A stretch of 36,501 bases of DNA from Mucilaginibacter sp. (GCF_028288105.1 NZ_JAQBOI010000041.1:1-36501), one strand, 5' to 3'. Numbered from the stretch's first letter, positions 1 through 8,677 are shown. Notes: generated by a model not told the origin, from the letters alone. Numbers and translations are program-made.

Positions 1-597
1 CCAATGGGCTATACGCCTTATATTATTGAGGAACGCCAGTTAAACATCTCGCAATTAGACGTGTTCTCGCGTTTAATGATGGACCGTATTATTTTCCTAG
101 GCGATCCTATATATGATCAGAACGCTAATGTTATCCAGGCGCTGTTATTATTTCTACAATCGGCCGATGCAAAACGTGATATCCAGCTTTACATTAACTC
201 TCCGGGTGGATCTGTTTACGCCGGCTTAGGTATTTATGATACCATGCAATTAATATCAAATGATGTAGCTACGATTTGTACCGGTATGGCTGCATCAATG
301 GGCGCGGTATTGCTTTGCGCCGGTGCCGAAGGTAAACGTGCTGCATTACCACACTCAAGGGTGATGATCCACCAGCCATCAGGCGGTGCTCAAGGCCAGC
401 AATCTGATATCGAGATATCTTACCATGAGATTACTAAACTGAAAAAAGAATTATACCAGATCATTGCTGATCATAGCGGTGCAACATATGACAAAGTTTA
501 TTCTGCATCAGACCGTGACTACTGGATGATAGCCGAAGAAGCCAAAGAATTTGGTATGATTGACGAAATATTAAGAGGTAATAAAACAAAGAAGTAA
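1..597 (+). CDS. clpP: ATP-dependent Clp protease proteolytic subunit ClpP (5' end outside window)
   Basis: ClpP is the serine peptidase barrel of the cytosolic ClpXP protease. The visible 197 residues from the ATG at position 4 contain the full catalytic core: nucleophile Ser98 in GMAASMG, His123 in MIHQPSGG and Asp172 in ASDRDYW. Family knowledge makes these the Ser-His-Asp triad. The frame stays open to position 1, and Bacteroidota ClpP proteins normally have about 20 more residues before the TPYIIEERQLN segment. The true start is therefore probably upstream of the window and Met2 is internal. The clpX gene follows after 147 bp in the same direction, the usual clpP-clpX order. Identity is very sure; the start is unknown. 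Confidence 0.97.
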   Translation, partial: PMGYTPYIIEERQLNISQLDVFSRLMMDRIIFLGDPIYDQNANVIQALLLFLQSADAKRDIQLYINSPGGSVYAGLGIYDTMQLISNDVATICTGMAASMGAVLLCAGAEGKRAALPHSRVMIHQPSGGAQGQQSDIEISYHEITKLKKELYQIIADHSGATYDKVYSASDRDYWMIAEEAKEFGMIDEILRGNKTKK

Positions 598-622
598 TTT
601 GATAGTTAGAATATTAGTCGGT

Positions 623-695
623 AAGTCCAAAAGACAGTAAAGTTCGTAATTGGACTATATCTTTCGGGCTTGCTGACTGTCTAACTTCTGGACTT
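623..695. repeat. imperfect inverted repeat in clpP-clpX spacer
   Basis: AAGTCCA at 623-629 is complementary to TGGACTT at 689-695. The next bases pair partly (AAAGACAGTAAAG against the complement of CTGACTGTCTAACTT, with a 4-nt bulge). The structure can act as a weak transcript hairpin between clpP and clpX. It overlaps the -33 box of the clpX promoter by two bases. No T-run follows, so it is not an obvious terminator. Confidence 0.5.
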
Positions 696-725
696 TGTAT
701 ATATCATACCAATTGAGTAAATTTG
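694..725 (+). promoter_or_regulatory. Bacteroidota-type promoter for clpX
   Basis: TTTG at 694-697, a 20-nt spacer and TAAATTTG at 718-725 match the Bacteroidota sigma-ABfr consensus (TTTG, about 19 nt, TAnnTTTG). Transcription would start near 731, leaving a leader of about 14 nt before the clpX ATG. This suggests clpX can be transcribed independently of clpP. It is a motif match only. Confidence 0.7.
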
Positions 726-744
726 TTTAACAAGTAATATCACA

Positions 745-1983
745 ATGAATAAAAATAGTAAAGAGATAAGGTGTTCGTTTTGCGGAGCAGGCAAGCAAGA
801 CTCACTGATGCTTATAGCGGGGCTGGATGCACATATTTGTGATAAATGCGTTAACCAGGCTAACGAGATATTGGCCGAAGAGTTAAAAGTACGTAAGGTA
901 AAAGCCTCGCCAAATGCTCCCGCGATATTAAAACCAGCCGAAATAAAAAGCCACCTTGATCAATATGTTATTGGCCAGGATGATGCTAAAAAAATACTAG
1001 CCGTTGCTACTTATAACCACTACAAACGCTTAAACCAGCGTATTGATAAGGATGAGGTGGAGATTGAAAAATCAAACATTATTATGGTTGGCGAAACTGG
1101 TACAGGTAAAACCTTACTGGCTAAAACGCTGGCTAAAGTATTAAACGTTCCGTTTTGTATTTGCGATGCTACTGTATTAACAGAAGCTGGTTATGTAGGT
1201 GAGGATGTTGAAAGCATTTTAACCCGTTTGCTTCAATCTGCAGATTACGACGTAAACACTGCCGAACGCGGTATAGTTTATATTGATGAGGTTGATAAAA
1301 TTGCCCGCAAAAGCGATAATGCATCCATTACCCGTGATGTAAGCGGCGAAGGTGTACAGCAAGCGTTACTAAAGATACTGGAAGGTACCATGGTTAACGT
1401 ACCACCACAAGGCGGGCGTAAACACCCCGATCAAAAAATGATCACGGTTAACACCAGCAACATCTTGTTTATTTGCGGTGGCGCGTTTGATAGCATCGAG
1501 AAAAAGATAGCTAACCGCCTGCGTACCCAAACTGTTGGTTACAAAATGAAGCGCGACGACAGCGAGATAGATATGAAGAACCTGTACAAGTACATCACCC
1601 CGCAGGATCTGAAATCGTTTGGCTTGATCCCCGAACTTATAGGCCGTTTACCGGTATTAACTTATCTTAACCCGCTTGACCGCGAAGCACTGCACAATAT
1701 ATTAACAGAGCCAAAAAACTCCCTGCTTAAACAGTACAAAAAATTGTTTGAGTACGAAGGTGTAAAGCTGGAGTTTGATATCGATGTGCTTGATTTTATT
1801 GTTGATAAGGCAATGGAATTTAAACTTGGCGCACGTGGTTTACGCTCGATATGTGAAGCTATCATGATTGATGCCATGTTCGAGTTCCCGTCTAAAAAGG
1901 ATGTGAAACGTTTGAACGTAACATTAGAGTATGCCAGGGAGAAATTTGAGAAGAGTGATCTTAAAAAGTTAAAGGTGGCTTAA
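745..1983 (+). CDS. clpX: ATP-dependent Clp protease ATP-binding subunit ClpX
   Basis: ClpX is the AAA+ unfoldase that recognises tagged substrates and feeds them to ClpP. The 412-residue protein has the N-terminal C4 zinc-binding domain (Cys10, Cys13, Cys32, Cys35), Walker A GETGTGKT at 116-123, the GYVG pore loop at 149-152, Walker B VYIDEVD at 178-184 and a C-terminal small AAA domain. The loop that docks on ClpP, IGF in E. coli ClpX, reads VGY at about 264-266. Length and domain order are normal for the family. The start is fixed by the zinc domain, and a promoter match lies just upstream. The next gene starts 137 bp downstream in the same direction. Confidence 0.98.
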   Translation: MNKNSKEIRCSFCGAGKQDSLMLIAGLDAHICDKCVNQANEILAEELKVRKVKASPNAPAILKPAEIKSHLDQYVIGQDDAKKILAVATYNHYKRLNQRIDKDEVEIEKSNIIMVGETGTGKTLLAKTLAKVLNVPFCICDATVLTEAGYVGEDVESILTRLLQSADYDVNTAERGIVYIDEVDKIARKSDNASITRDVSGEGVQQALLKILEGTMVNVPPQGGRKHPDQKMITVNTSNILFICGGAFDSIEKKIANRLRTQTVGYKMKRDDSEIDMKNLYKYITPQDLKSFGLIPELIGRLPVLTYLNPLDREALHNILTEPKNSLLKQYKKLFEYEGVKLEFDIDVLDFIVDKAMEFKLGARGLRSICEAIMIDAMFEFPSKKDVKRLNVTLEYAREKFEKSDLKKLKVA

Positions 1984-2120
1984 CAATTATTTGATAGTTT
2001 AAAATTATTTTTGTATATTACACACTAACCCTGGTGAACGCACACCGGGGTTTGCTGTATAAAAGGGTTTTTGAAAAGCCCAATTATCAAATACATACAC
2101 ACAAAAAAGAGGAAAAAAAG

Positions 2121-2981
2121 ATGAACGAAGAATTAGATGTAAAGAAAGACGAAAACACTGTACCGGCAAAAAAGATAAAAGAGATACAATCGCCGGTAAA
2201 ATCAGGATTAAAAACAAAAGAAGCTATAGTAGCTAATTGGCTACCGCGTTATACCGGCCGCCCGTTAGATGCCTTTGGCGAATATATTATACTCACCAAT
2301 TTTTCTAAATATCTGCAGCTGTTTTCGCAATGGCATAATGACGCGCCTATAATGGGGCTGGATAAGCCAATGCAAAGCGTAACTGCCGATGGTATCACTA
2401 TTATCAACTTTGGTATGGGCAGTTCAGTTGCAGCTACTGTAATGGATTTGCTTACCGCTATACACCCCAAGGCGGTTATATTTTTGGGTAAATGCGGCGG
2501 TTTAAAAAAGAAGAACAACGTAGGCGATCTGATCCTGCCCATAGCTGCCATACGGGGCGAAGGTACATCAAACGATTATTTGCCTGCAGAAGTGCCCGCA
2601 CTGCCTTCATTTGCCTTGCAGAAGGCTATATCAACTACTATACGCGACCACTCACGCGATTATTGGACCGGAACCTGTTACACCACTAACCGCCGGGTTT
2701 GGGAGCATGACAAAGTCTTTAAAAAGTATTTGAAAGAATTGCGCGCTATGGCCATTGATATGGAAACGGCAACCATTTTTACTACGGGCTTTGCCAACAA
2801 AATACCAACCGGCGCATTGCTGCTGGTATCTGACCAGCCCATGATACCGGAAGGTGTTAAAACCGCCGAAAGCGACTCGAGCGTAACAGAACAATATGTA
2901 GAAACCCACCTGCGTGTAGGGATACAATCGTTAAAGCAATTAATAAACGTTGGTTTAACCGTGAAGCACTTGAAGTTTTAA
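2121..2981 (+). CDS. amn: AMP nucleosidase
   Basis: This enzyme hydrolyses AMP to adenine and ribose 5-phosphate and belongs to the PNP/UDP phosphorylase (phosphorylase type 1) superfamily. From the ATG at 2121 the protein has 286 residues, the short form common in Bacteroidota without the extra N-terminal domain of E. coli Amn. Visible marks are INFGMGS at 95-101, FLGKCGG at 121-127, DMETA at 213-217 (nucleoside-binding Glu) and SDQP at 237-240. The frame is open further upstream from 2034. I prefer 2121 because the extra residues look non-conserved and a purine-rich stretch precedes this ATG. Residues 1-30 are charged and probably flexible. A possible -7 box (TATTTTTG, 2006-2013) has no good -33 partner. 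Confidence 0.93.
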   Translation: MNEELDVKKDENTVPAKKIKEIQSPVKSGLKTKEAIVANWLPRYTGRPLDAFGEYIILTNFSKYLQLFSQWHNDAPIMGLDKPMQSVTADGITIINFGMGSSVAATVMDLLTAIHPKAVIFLGKCGGLKKKNNVGDLILPIAAIRGEGTSNDYLPAEVPALPSFALQKAISTTIRDHSRDYWTGTCYTTNRRVWEHDKVFKKYLKELRAMAIDMETATIFTTGFANKIPTGALLLVSDQPMIPEGVKTAESDSSVTEQYVETHLRVGIQSLKQLINVGLTVKHLKF

Positions 2982-2985
2982 GTTG

Positions 2986-3163
2986 GTGAGTGGTTGATTG
3001 AGTTGATTAGGTGAGTGGTTTTTAACCATTTACTACTCATCAATAACCACTCACCGCCCGCCGTCATCCCGAATTTATTTCGGGATCTCACAGGACGGGC
3101 CTGTGAGTGATTGATTAGGCAGGTGTTTTCTAACCATTCACTCTCACCCAATCAACCACTCAC
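2986..3163. repeat. nested composite inverted repeat after amn
   Basis: The outer arms are a perfect 15-bp inverted repeat (2986-3000 and 3149-3163, GTGAGTGGTTGATTG). The GTGAGTGGTT motif recurs inside the element in both orientations. The centre holds two compact hairpins: TCCCGAA/TTCGGGA at 3067-3085, and CTCACAGG-ACGGG-CCTGTGAG at 3087-3107. The 266-bp spacer has no convincing gene. It probably ends the amn transcript and looks like one repeat nested in another. Confidence 0.75.
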
Positions 3164-3247
3164 GGAACAATTAATTCAAATTCTGACAGAATAAATTGCT
3201 AATTTTGAACATATCCTGTAAGTATACAGGTTTAGTAGATTTTATAT

Positions 3248-4609
3248 ATGTGGTACAATAATATACTGGAAACCATTGGCAATACGCCCCTGGTAAAATT
3301 GAATAAAGTAGCAAAAGATATACCCGCAACGGTATTGGCTAAAATAGAAACTACCAATCCCGGCAACTCTATTAAAGACCGTATGGCCCTTAAAATGATT
3401 GAAGATGCCGAAAAAAGCGGTAAGCTTAAACCGGGCGGTACTATCATTGAAGGAACATCGGGCAATACAGGTATGGGCCTGGCCATTGCAGCGGTTATAA
3501 AAGGCTACAAATGTATTTTTACCAGTACCGATAAGCAATCAAAAGAAAAGTTTGACGCCTTGCGTGCTTTTGGTGCCGAGGTTATTGTTTGCCCCACAAA
3601 TGTTGAGCCGGAAGATCCGCGTTCTTATTACTCGGTATCATCTCGTTTAGAGCGCGAGGTGCCTAATTCATGGAAACCAAACCAGTACGATAACCTTTCT
3701 AACTCGCAGGCACATTATGAACAAACCGGCCCCGAGATTTGGGAACAAACCGAAGGTAAAGTAACCCACCTGATAGTAGGGGTGGGTACAGGTGGTACTA
3801 TATCTGGTACAGCAAAATTTTTGAAAGAAAAGAACCCAGCTATCCAAATTTTGGGTATAGATACTTACGGTTCAGTATTTAAAAAATATAAAGAGACCGG
3901 TGAGTTTGATAAGAACGAGATCTATCCGTACATCACCGAAGGTATAGGGGAAGACTTTTTACCGCAGAACGTTGATTTTAGCCTGATAGACCACTTTGAA
4001 AAAGTGACCGACAAGGATGCCGCTCTAATGACCCGCGAGATAGCTCGCAAAGAAGGCATATTCGCTGGTAATTCAACCGGCTCGGCTGTGGCAGGTTTAC
4101 TGCAAATGAAAGATAAGTTTAAAGAAGGTGATGTAGTTGTGATCATATTCCCTGACCATGGTACCCGTTACCTGGGCAAAATGTATAACGACGATTGGTT
4201 GCGCGATCGTGGTTTCCTGAAAGAAGAGAAGCTTACCGCACGCCATATCATCGGCAAAAAAGAAAATCTGGAGATTGTTACCATCGATTGCGAAAAGACT
4301 GTCCTGGAGGCTATAAATACCATCAAATCGCTTAATATTAGCCAGATTCCCGTTACCCAAAAAGGTATGGTGATCGGTAAGATAACCGAGAGTGATATTT
4401 TAGATTCGCTGATAGAGAACCCGGCCATTAAATCGCAACCGATCAAAAACATATCAACCGCGCCATTCCCTTTTATCGATTTGAATACCTCTATCGATAA
4501 AATCTCCAGCATGATCAATAAGGACAATATTGCTGTGCTTGTTGAGGACGATAACGGTAAAATAGCGATCATCACGCAGTACGATATCATCAACGCGATA
4601 TCGGCATAG
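3248..4609 (+). CDS. cystathionine beta-synthase with C-terminal CBS domain pair
   Basis: This PLP enzyme condenses serine (or a derivative) with homocysteine to cystathionine in transsulfuration. The 453-residue protein starts with the fold-type II core: Lys43 in NSIKDRMA is the PLP Schiff-base residue, GTSGNTG at 69-75 binds substrate and GVGTGG at 178-183 cradles the PLP phosphate. The SYYSVSSRL and EGIGEDFLP segments resemble cystathionine beta-synthases more than CysK/CysM. Two CBS motifs occupy about 335-393 and 398-453 and probably sense an adenine-containing ligand; the ligand is inference. There is no heme-binding N-terminal extension of the animal type. A strong hairpin terminator follows. 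A cysteine synthase with a CBS tail is the alternative reading. Confidence 0.92.
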   Translation: MWYNNILETIGNTPLVKLNKVAKDIPATVLAKIETTNPGNSIKDRMALKMIEDAEKSGKLKPGGTIIEGTSGNTGMGLAIAAVIKGYKCIFTSTDKQSKEKFDALRAFGAEVIVCPTNVEPEDPRSYYSVSSRLEREVPNSWKPNQYDNLSNSQAHYEQTGPEIWEQTEGKVTHLIVGVGTGGTISGTAKFLKEKNPAIQILGIDTYGSVFKKYKETGEFDKNEIYPYITEGIGEDFLPQNVDFSLIDHFEKVTDKDAALMTREIARKEGIFAGNSTGSAVAGLLQMKDKFKEGDVVVIIFPDHGTRYLGKMYNDDWLRDRGFLKEEKLTARHIIGKKENLEIVTIDCEKTVLEAINTIKSLNISQIPVTQKGMVIGKITESDILDSLIENPAIKSQPIKNISTAPFPFIDLNTSIDKISSMINKDNIAVLVEDDNGKIAIITQYDIINAISA

Positions 4610-4632
4610 ATATAATAAAGATCATATAATGT

Positions 4633-4660
4633 AGAGACGCGATACTTCGCGTCTCTTTTT
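4633..4660 (+). terminator. hairpin terminator, 'GAGACGCG' repeat family
   Basis: AGAGACGCGA (4633-4642) and TCGCGTCTCT (4647-4656) form a perfect 10-bp stem with a TACT loop, followed by TTTT. It lies just after the cystathionine beta-synthase gene and before a convergent gene. The same core recurs twice at 16607-16684, so this terminator also belongs to a dispersed repeat family. Confidence 0.8.
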
Positions 4661-4665
4661 GTTAA

Positions 4666-4725
4666 TGTCAGTCTGAGCTTGTCGAAGACTTAGCATACCG
4701 ATGCTTCAACAAGCTCAGACTGACA
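4666..4725. repeat. 22-bp inverted repeat, 'CAGTCTGAGCTTGT' family
   Basis: Arms at 4666-4687 and 4704-4725 match at 21 of 22 positions and enclose 16 nt. The element lies between two convergent genes and could terminate transcription from either side. The arm sequence resembles an interspersed palindrome I recall from many Bacteroidota genomes (memory, not searched). Confidence 0.8.
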
Positions 4726-4736
4726 CTTCATTTTTA

Positions 4737-6293
4737 TTACTGCAATCTTTTTTTTGCTAATTCTTTCCGGTAAACCTCATTTAACTTTTGTGACGGATTA
4801 ACAAGCAAATAGATACGTGTTCCTTTTTCGCGTGCCAGGGGATTTAACACCTCGCCGGTTTTACGATAACTTTCTAATAACGGACTAAGCCTTCTTTCAA
4901 CATTATCATCATCATCTACATAAATTATGTAATGGGCATTCAGATCATCGGCCGCCCAAAGTTGAAAGCTGCTGCTAAGCGACACCACTTCCGGTAAATT
5001 ATATTTATGCCTGTAATGATGTATGGCACCCGCCTCACCGTAATTGTCGGCATATATCTGTGTGTTTTTTTGTTGTTCGGGTGTAAGGCTGTCGTAGGTG
5101 TCTGATACCTTTTTAGCCATTTCATCCCAGCCCAGCATGTCGGCATAATCTTGCGTTAGGGGGTGTTGTTTATGATCTTCCCAAGTGGTTATAAAATTCA
5201 GGAACGGCATGTTTTTTTGTGCAAACCGGAAATTCGCCAACGTGCTATTAAGCGAAAGTATAGGCAACACCAGTGGTAATAATAGCAGGTTGGGCGCAAC
5301 AAAAAGTATGATAACAGCCGTGCGCAGGGCATATGCATTTCTTTTTAATAATTGCTCAAAGGCAAAACCGCCCGCGGCAAACAGCATAGGGTAGGCGCCA
5401 AACAGGTAATAGTTTTTACCATTCATTTGCAGCAGGAACAGGAATATAAGGATGTAGGCAATAGCCAAAAACCTAAACCTGCGTAGGCGGAAAGAGAATA
5501 GCAGGCTAATAAAACCCGTAAACCAAATAACTATCGAGGGGCCGTTTACCAAAACTTGTTGCATTACAAAATCCAGTGGCTTTACATAATCCAATTGGGT
5601 TTCTCTTAGCTCTTTCATATGGTGGATAACCGGCAAATGGTGGGCAAACTGCCAGATAATATTAGGCAGAAATATAAGTATGGCTATCAATGCCGAAAAC
5701 AATACATGCTTGTTAAATAGTAGTTTACGTTCCCTGCTTATTAAAATACCAATAATAAGCGACACGGTAAAGAAGACCATGGTGTACTTGGTAAGCATAC
5801 CAAAACCAACAGCTACGCCCAGCCAGTATAAATATTTTACAGTAGCGGTATTTAGGTAGCGTACAAAAAGCCAAACGGTTACCACCCACCATAACTGATC
5901 AAATACTACAGGCTGGAAAAGGTACCCCGATGCAGCAAACGCGGGGGCGAGGATCAGCGCTAAACAAGCCAGGGTAATTGCAAACCTGCGGCCGCCTATT
6001 TCGGCGGTGATTTGCCCGGTAAGCCAAATAATAAATGCGCTGGCTATGGTTGAAAAGATCCGCGCGGCAAAAACAGAATGGCCAAAAACAGAAAGGGTTA
6101 TTTTTGCCAGTACGGCTATAAAAGGGGGTACTTCTTTATAACCCCAATCCAAATGATCGCCTAAAACCAAATGCAGTAATTCATCACGGTGGAAACCAAA
6201 GTGACTGATAGCAAACAGGTTGAGCACTATTTTTAATGCGACAAAGATCAGTATAAAGGTAGAATACGATGATCTCCGGTTTTTATAAGGCAT
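4737..6293 (-). CDS. GT39-type membrane glycosyltransferase (PMT/ArnT-like)
   Basis: This is a polytopic inner-membrane protein of the dolichyl-phosphate-mannose mannosyltransferase/ArnT superfamily. Such enzymes move a sugar from a polyprenyl-phosphate donor to protein or lipid on the periplasmic side. From Met at 6293 it has 518 residues: a first hydrophobic helix at about 11-31, then an acidic first loop with HRDELLH (Asp37, Glu38) and DWGYKEVPP near 49-57. The acidic pair matches the family's catalytic region. About ten further hydrophobic helices follow, then a soluble C-terminal part. An upstream ATG at 6380 would add 29 residues, but that stretch lies over a spacer repeat, so I reject it. 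The gene follows murA in the same direction. The acceptor is unknown. Confidence 0.85.
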   Translation of the reverse strand: MPYKNRRSSYSTFILIFVALKIVLNLFAISHFGFHRDELLHLVLGDHLDWGYKEVPPFIAVLAKITLSVFGHSVFAARIFSTIASAFIIWLTGQITAEIGGRRFAITLACLALILAPAFAASGYLFQPVVFDQLWWVVTVWLFVRYLNTATVKYLYWLGVAVGFGMLTKYTMVFFTVSLIIGILISRERKLLFNKHVLFSALIAILIFLPNIIWQFAHHLPVIHHMKELRETQLDYVKPLDFVMQQVLVNGPSIVIWFTGFISLLFSFRLRRFRFLAIAYILIFLFLLQMNGKNYYLFGAYPMLFAAGGFAFEQLLKRNAYALRTAVIILFVAPNLLLLPLVLPILSLNSTLANFRFAQKNMPFLNFITTWEDHKQHPLTQDYADMLGWDEMAKKVSDTYDSLTPEQQKNTQIYADNYGEAGAIHHYRHKYNLPEVVSLSSSFQLWAADDLNAHYIIYVDDDDNVERRLSPLLESYRKTGEVLNPLAREKGTRIYLLVNPSQKLNEVYRKELAKKRLQ

Positions 6294-6350
6294 TGATGGA
6301 TATAATGGTTGTGCTAAAGGTAGTAAAATTGGAGAAAGGACGAAAAGACA

Positions 6351-6395
6351 AAGGACAAAAGATAAAGTGCACTTTTCCACTTATCCTTTGTCCTT
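6351..6395. repeat. inverted repeat of GGACAAA units between murA and the GT39 gene
   Basis: AAGGACAAAAGATAAAGTG (6351-6369) pairs with CACTTATCCTTTGTCCTT (6378-6395) with small differences. The flanks carry more copies of the unit (AAAGGACGAAAAGACAAAGG upstream, GGTCTTTT downstream). The spacer is thus built from a short quasi-repeated unit on one arm and its complement on the other. Confidence 0.6.
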
Positions 6396-6423
6396 AATCG
6401 TTTGGTCTTTTATCTAAAGAGAA

Positions 6424-7731
6424 TTATACTCTTTTTATATCGGCACCAAGCGCTTTTAGGCGCTCATCAATGTTTTGGTAGCCACGTTCTATTTGTTCGA
6501 TATTGTAAATGGTTGATTGGCCCTGCGCGGATAACGCAGCTATCAGTAATGATACCCCGGCACGTATATCCGGCGATGTCATAGAGATACCACGCAGTTG
6601 CACCATTTTATCTAAACCAATAACGGTTGCACGGTGCGGGTCGCAAAGGATAATGTTGGCACCCATATCCAGCAATTTATCTACGAAGAATAAACGGCTT
6701 TCGAACATTTTCTGGTGGATCAACACCGAACCCTTAGCCTGTGTGGCAACAACCAGCACAATGCTCAACAGATCGGGTGTAAAGCCCGGCCATGGCGAAT
6801 CGGCAACGGTTAGTAACGAGCCATCTATGAAAGTATCTATCTCGTAATGATCTTGCGATGGGATGTAGATATCATCACCGCGGCGTTCCAGTTTAATACC
6901 CAAACGTTTAAACACGTCAGGGATCATACCCAGTTCGTCGTAGTGTACGTCTTTAATGGTAATTTCAGAACCTGTCATGGCGGCAAGGCCAATAAACGAT
7001 CCTATCTCTATCATATCAGGCAGCATGCGGTGGTCGGTACCACCAAGCTCGCTAACACCTTCAATAGTTAACAGGTTGGAGGCAATGCCGCTAATTTTTG
7101 CGCCCATGCGGTTAAGCATTTTGCAAAGCTGTTGCAGGTATGGCTCGCAGGCCGCGTTATAAATAGTAGTTGTACCTTTTGCAAGCACGGCAGCCATTAC
7201 AATGTTAGCCGTACCGGTAACAGATGCTTCATCAAGCAGGATATAAGTACCCTGTAGGTTAGATGCATCTACGTTATAAAAGCCATTTTCGGGGTTGTAA
7301 TCAAACCTTGCGCCTAATTTTTCAAAACCCAGGAAGTGGGTATCTAAACGGCGGCGGCCAATTTTATCGCCACCCGGTTTTGGGATAGCTGCCTTGCCAA
7401 AACGCGCCAATAGCGGCCCCAATATCATAATAGAGCCACGTAAACCGCCGCCCTTTGTTTTAAATGCTTCAGAAGTAAAAAAATCCTGATCTATCTCTTT
7501 AGCTTCGAAAGTGCAGGTATCGCGCGATATGCGGTTCACCTCAACACCCATGTCGCCCAGTAACTCTATCAGCTTGTTTACATCCTGTATATCAGGGATG
7601 TTGCTGATGGTCATTTTTTGGCTGGTTAGTAACACAGCCGATATAATTTGTAATGCTTCGTTTTTTGCGCCCTGTGGGATGATCTCGCCTTTAAGCTTTT
7701 TACCGCCCTGTATTTCGAATGCGTTTCTCAT
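6424..7731 (-). CDS. murA: UDP-N-acetylglucosamine 1-carboxyvinyltransferase MurA
   Basis: MurA transfers enolpyruvate from PEP to UDP-GlcNAc, the first committed step of cytoplasmic peptidoglycan synthesis. The 435-residue length is normal. Visible marks are Lys23 in GAKNEAL, Arg98 in GGLRGS, the mobile loop GPLLARFG...PGGDKIGRRRLDTH near 105-131, and DSPWPGFTPD in the second half. The catalytic-loop cysteine of E. coli MurA (Cys115, PGGC) is Asp122 here. In other bacteria the Cys-to-Asp form stays active and is not alkylated by fosfomycin (family knowledge). The gene follows DUF4290 in the same direction, probably one transcript from the promoter at 8741-8771. The start is supported by alignment of the N-terminal residues to the family. 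Confidence 0.98.
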   Translation of the reverse strand: MRNAFEIQGGKKLKGEIIPQGAKNEALQIISAVLLTSQKMTISNIPDIQDVNKLIELLGDMGVEVNRISRDTCTFEAKEIDQDFFTSEAFKTKGGGLRGSIMILGPLLARFGKAAIPKPGGDKIGRRRLDTHFLGFEKLGARFDYNPENGFYNVDASNLQGTYILLDEASVTGTANIVMAAVLAKGTTTIYNAACEPYLQQLCKMLNRMGAKISGIASNLLTIEGVSELGGTDHRMLPDMIEIGSFIGLAAMTGSEITIKDVHYDELGMIPDVFKRLGIKLERRGDDIYIPSQDHYEIDTFIDGSLLTVADSPWPGFTPDLLSIVLVVATQAKGSVLIHQKMFESRLFFVDKLLDMGANIILCDPHRATVIGLDKMVQLRGISMTSPDIRAGVSLLIAALSAQGQSTIYNIEQIERGYQNIDERLKALGADIKRV

Positions 7732-7749
7732 AGTAAGTTCATGGTTGAT

Positions 7750-7875
7750 GGTTCATAGTTCATGGTCTGATTCATATCGTCAGATCATGCCCGGGCACAA
7801 AGATTATAAAATAATCGCAATTGCACCCAAGCCGTGTTCCTTTGTCTGTGAACAATGAACCGTAGGCTATGAACC
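7750..7875. repeat. inverted repeat of GGTTCATAG units between DUF4290 and murA
   Basis: GGTTCATAG at 7750-7758 is complementary to CTATGAACC at 7867-7875. Further GTTCATGG/GTTGATGG copies lie beside the left arm and TGAACAATGAACC beside the right arm. The 153-bp spacer holds no gene. It begins 3 bp from the murA start codon. Confidence 0.6.
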
Positions 7876-7884
7876 AATAATCAA

Positions 7885-8625
7885 TTAGTATTTTTTAGCC
7901 CCTCCGGGATTACGGTTACGGTTATTTTGGTTGTTATTATTGCGTGGGTTGTTATTGTTGGTGCGACCACCGCCACCACCACCACTGCCACCACGGTTGT
8001 TTTGGGTACGCCCGCGGTTGTTGTTGTTTTGGCTGTTGTTGTATGTATTAGTACGGAACTCAACACGGTTAAGGTTAATGTTCTCTTCCAACTTTAACGT
8101 ACCGCCAGATAAGGCGTAAAGGTCAGACAGGATAGTTTCATCGGCAACCGAATCTTTGTTCCATTGCACGTATGCCATTTTCATAAAATTGGCTATAGCT
8201 TGTACCATGTGGCGCTTACGGTCGGGCTCTTCAATGGCCTTAGCCTTCTCTATCATCATTTCGATGGTTTTACCGTAATGTTTGTATTTTATACGCTGAT
8301 GCGGATATTTAAGCGGCTCGGGCTTCAAGTGGATAGCCTCGGGGCTTGGCTTAGGGTACGGCGAATCTACATCCAACTGAAAATCGGATATAATGTGCAG
8401 GTGATCCCAAAGTTTGTGCTTAAAATCGGCTACGTCACGCAGGTGAGGGTTTAGAAAGCCCATTAGGTCTATAACCACTTGTGCGTATTTGTTGCGTTCT
8501 TCTTTGGTTGGTAACGCTACAATATATTTCACCATATTTTGCACGTTACGGCCATATTCAGTAAGTAAAAGTTTGTTCCTGGTTGAGTTATAATCAAACG
8601 GACCAGGCAGATTTGTTAATGCCAT
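7885..8625 (-). CDS. DUF4290 domain protein with Asn/Gly/Arg-rich tail
   Basis: This 246-residue protein matches the DUF4290 family, which I know as a Bacteroidota protein found next to murA; its function is unknown. Residues 1-190 form a charged, mostly helical domain with no signal peptide or membrane segment, so it should be cytosolic. From about residue 197 the sequence turns into a low-complexity tail rich in Asn, Gly and Arg (NNNNRGRTQNNRG, then SGGGGGG, then more Asn/Arg), ending in GGAKKY. Such tails are often disordered and can bind RNA, but that is inference. A near-perfect promoter and a hairpin leader lie upstream, and murA follows. The coding call is secure; the role is open. Confidence 0.9.
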   Translation of the reverse strand: MALTNLPGPFDYNSTRNKLLLTEYGRNVQNMVKYIVALPTKEERNKYAQVVIDLMGFLNPHLRDVADFKHKLWDHLHIISDFQLDVDSPYPKPSPEAIHLKPEPLKYPHQRIKYKHYGKTIEMMIEKAKAIEEPDRKRHMVQAIANFMKMAYVQWNKDSVADETILSDLYALSGGTLKLEENINLNRVEFRTNTYNNSQNNNNRGRTQNNRGGSGGGGGGRTNNNNPRNNNNQNNRNRNPGGAKKY

Positions 8626-8677
8626 GTATATTTTTTTAATTAAATAAAATCTCTTGAAGTATTTTTCGGCTCATGGA

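Noticed and set aside
2027..2056. terminator hairpin after clpX (AACCCTGGTG-AACG-CACACCGGGGTT)
   Set aside because: The stem has several mismatches and no T-run, so I do not call it.
2034..2120. 29-residue N-terminal extension of AMP nucleosidase
   Set aside because: The extension is not family-like and the ATG at 2121 has a better context.
6294..6380. N-terminal extension of the GT39 protein
   Set aside because: It is translated from an inverted-repeat spacer; the ATG at 6293 gives a normal N-terminus.
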